Part shown: piece after piece, positions 63,470-64,000 of the stretch | Layout: each line of letters opens with the position of its first letter | Position numbering within the stretch: the stretch's first letter is position 1 | Source: Pseudomonas sp. RIT623 | GTDB taxonomy: Bacteria > Pseudomonadota > Gammaproteobacteria > Pseudomonadales > Pseudomonadaceae | Reading direction: 5' to 3' | Length of the DNA stretch: 64,000 nt | Assembly: GCF_004519305.1 (NCBI RefSeq) | Contig: NZ_SOZA01000004.1 | Location: 1-64,000, forward strand | The notes under the pieces: model-generated | What the model was told of the DNA's origin: nothing | Seen by the model: only the letters and a program-made list of their open reading frames with translations | The model's database searches: none | Program-made: the position numbers and the translations under genes

Positions 63470-64000
63470 ATGTCCGACGCCATCCGCCACCTCACCCTCG
63501 CCAACGGCCTGCACCTGACCCTGCGCCACGCGCCACGCCTCAAACGGGCGGCGGCGGCGCTGCGAGTGCATGCCGGCAGCCACGACGCACCGACGCGCTG
63601 GCCGGGCCTGGCGCACTTTCTCGAGCACCTGTTCTTCCTGGGTACCGAGCGTTTCCCACTGGACGACGGCCTGATGCGCTACGTGCAGGGCCTGGGCGGC
63701 CAGGTCAATGCCAGCACCCGCGAACGCACCACCGATTTCTTCTTCGAAGTGCCCCCTGCAGCGCTGGCCGGTGGGTTGGAGCGCCTGTGCCAGATGCTCG
63801 CCGAACCCGACCTGAGCCCTGAGCGCCAGCAGCCCGAGCGCGAGGTGATCCACGCCGAGTTCATCGCCTGGACGCGCAACCCCGAGGCCCAACAGCAGTT
63901 CGCCTTGCTCCAGTCGGTTGCCGCCAATCATCCGCTCAGGGCCTTCCACGCCGGTAACCGCTACAGCCTGCCGCTAAGGGATGCGGCGTTCCAACAGGCG
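63470..64000 (+). CDS. pqqF: Pyrroloquinoline quinone biosynthesis peptidase PqqF (5' part)
   Basis: The N-terminal 177 codons of an M16 metallopeptidase, cut by the window edge. The inverted zinc motif HFLEH is at residues 49-53, and the downstream acidic ligand should be the glutamate near 130 in EREVIHAEFIAW. MSDAIRHLTLANGLHLTLRH is typical of M16 enzymes. PqqF, with PqqG, degrades or processes the PqqA precursor in some bacteria. In P. putida pqqF lies beside davA, which supports the name over other M16 proteins. I saw no strong ribosome-binding site. Confidence 0.85.
   Translation, partial: MSDAIRHLTLANGLHLTLRHAPRLKRAAAALRVHAGSHDAPTRWPGLAHFLEHLFFLGTERFPLDDGLMRYVQGLGGQVNASTRERTTDFFFEVPPAALAGGLERLCQMLAEPDLSPERQQPEREVIHAEFIAWTRNPEAQQQFALLQSVAANHPLRAFHAGNRYSLPLRDAAFQQA

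Overview
The window is chromosomal DNA of a gammaproteobacterium, almost certainly a Pseudomonas of the P. putida group. The reasons are the high and even G+C, the protein sequences (Vfr/Crp, the AmgK-MurU recycling enzymes first worked out in P. putida, the DavB-DavA lysine enzymes next to pqqF), the gene order, and many P. putida-type REP hairpins (GTAGGAGC...GGCTTGCCGGC). Nearly all of it is core genome in compact operons. No prophage, insertion sequence, integrase or CRISPR array is visible.

Layout. 0.4-8.7 kb: tyrS (-), an M23 murein endopeptidase and anmK (+), erpA and argC (-), then hemJ, a nitronate monooxygenase, an SDR enzyme, hinT, coq7 and a DUF2157-like membrane protein (+). 10.5-20.5 kb: an OsmC protein, vfr/crp, a lipoate-ligase-like protein, trpGDC and trpE on the minus strand with the autotransporter esterase estA between them, then gph and rpe. 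20.7-28.3 kb: a polyamine-type ABC transporter operon behind a two-component system whose sensor carries a substrate-binding-type domain. 28.4-32 kb: a DUF3530 protein, a DjlA-like co-chaperone, murU and amgK. 32.1-39.7 kb: lptD-surA-pdxA-rsmA-apaG-apaH-glpE. 40-44.9 kb: the stress trio prkA-yeaH-spoVR. 45-47.7 kb: cca, folK, folB, plsY. 47.7-53.3 kb: tsaD divergent from the macromolecular-synthesis operon rpsU-dnaG-rpoD. 53.4-57.3 kb: a 1247-residue PAS/GGDEF/EAL sensor and a tRNA-Ile(CAU) gene. 57.5-60.2 kb: a small accessory-looking stretch with an unknown protein, a lipoprotein, and a translationally coupled pair made of a PD-(D/E)XK nuclease-like protein and an unknown partner. 60.2-64 kb: an Lrp/AsnC regulator, davB, davA and the 5' part of pqqF.

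Functional themes. (i) Envelope biogenesis and murein recycling: the M23 endopeptidase, AnmK, AmgK, MurU, LptD and SurA. (ii) Tryptophan synthesis. trpGDC is preceded by a 28-codon leader ORF with tandem Trp codons. A clearly homologous leader precedes trpE, but there it is fused in frame to the end of gph. (iii) Lysine catabolism by the 5-aminovaleramide route under a linked AsnC-type regulator. (iv) Signalling: Vfr, a LuxR-type two-component pair and a large c-di-GMP protein.

The best candidates for something undescribed are the coupled nuclease/partner pair at 58.8-60.2 kb, the gph-fused trpE leader, and the composite REP elements, one of which supplies the trpE stop codon. All functional statements rest on reading the sequence and on family knowledge; no searches were run.
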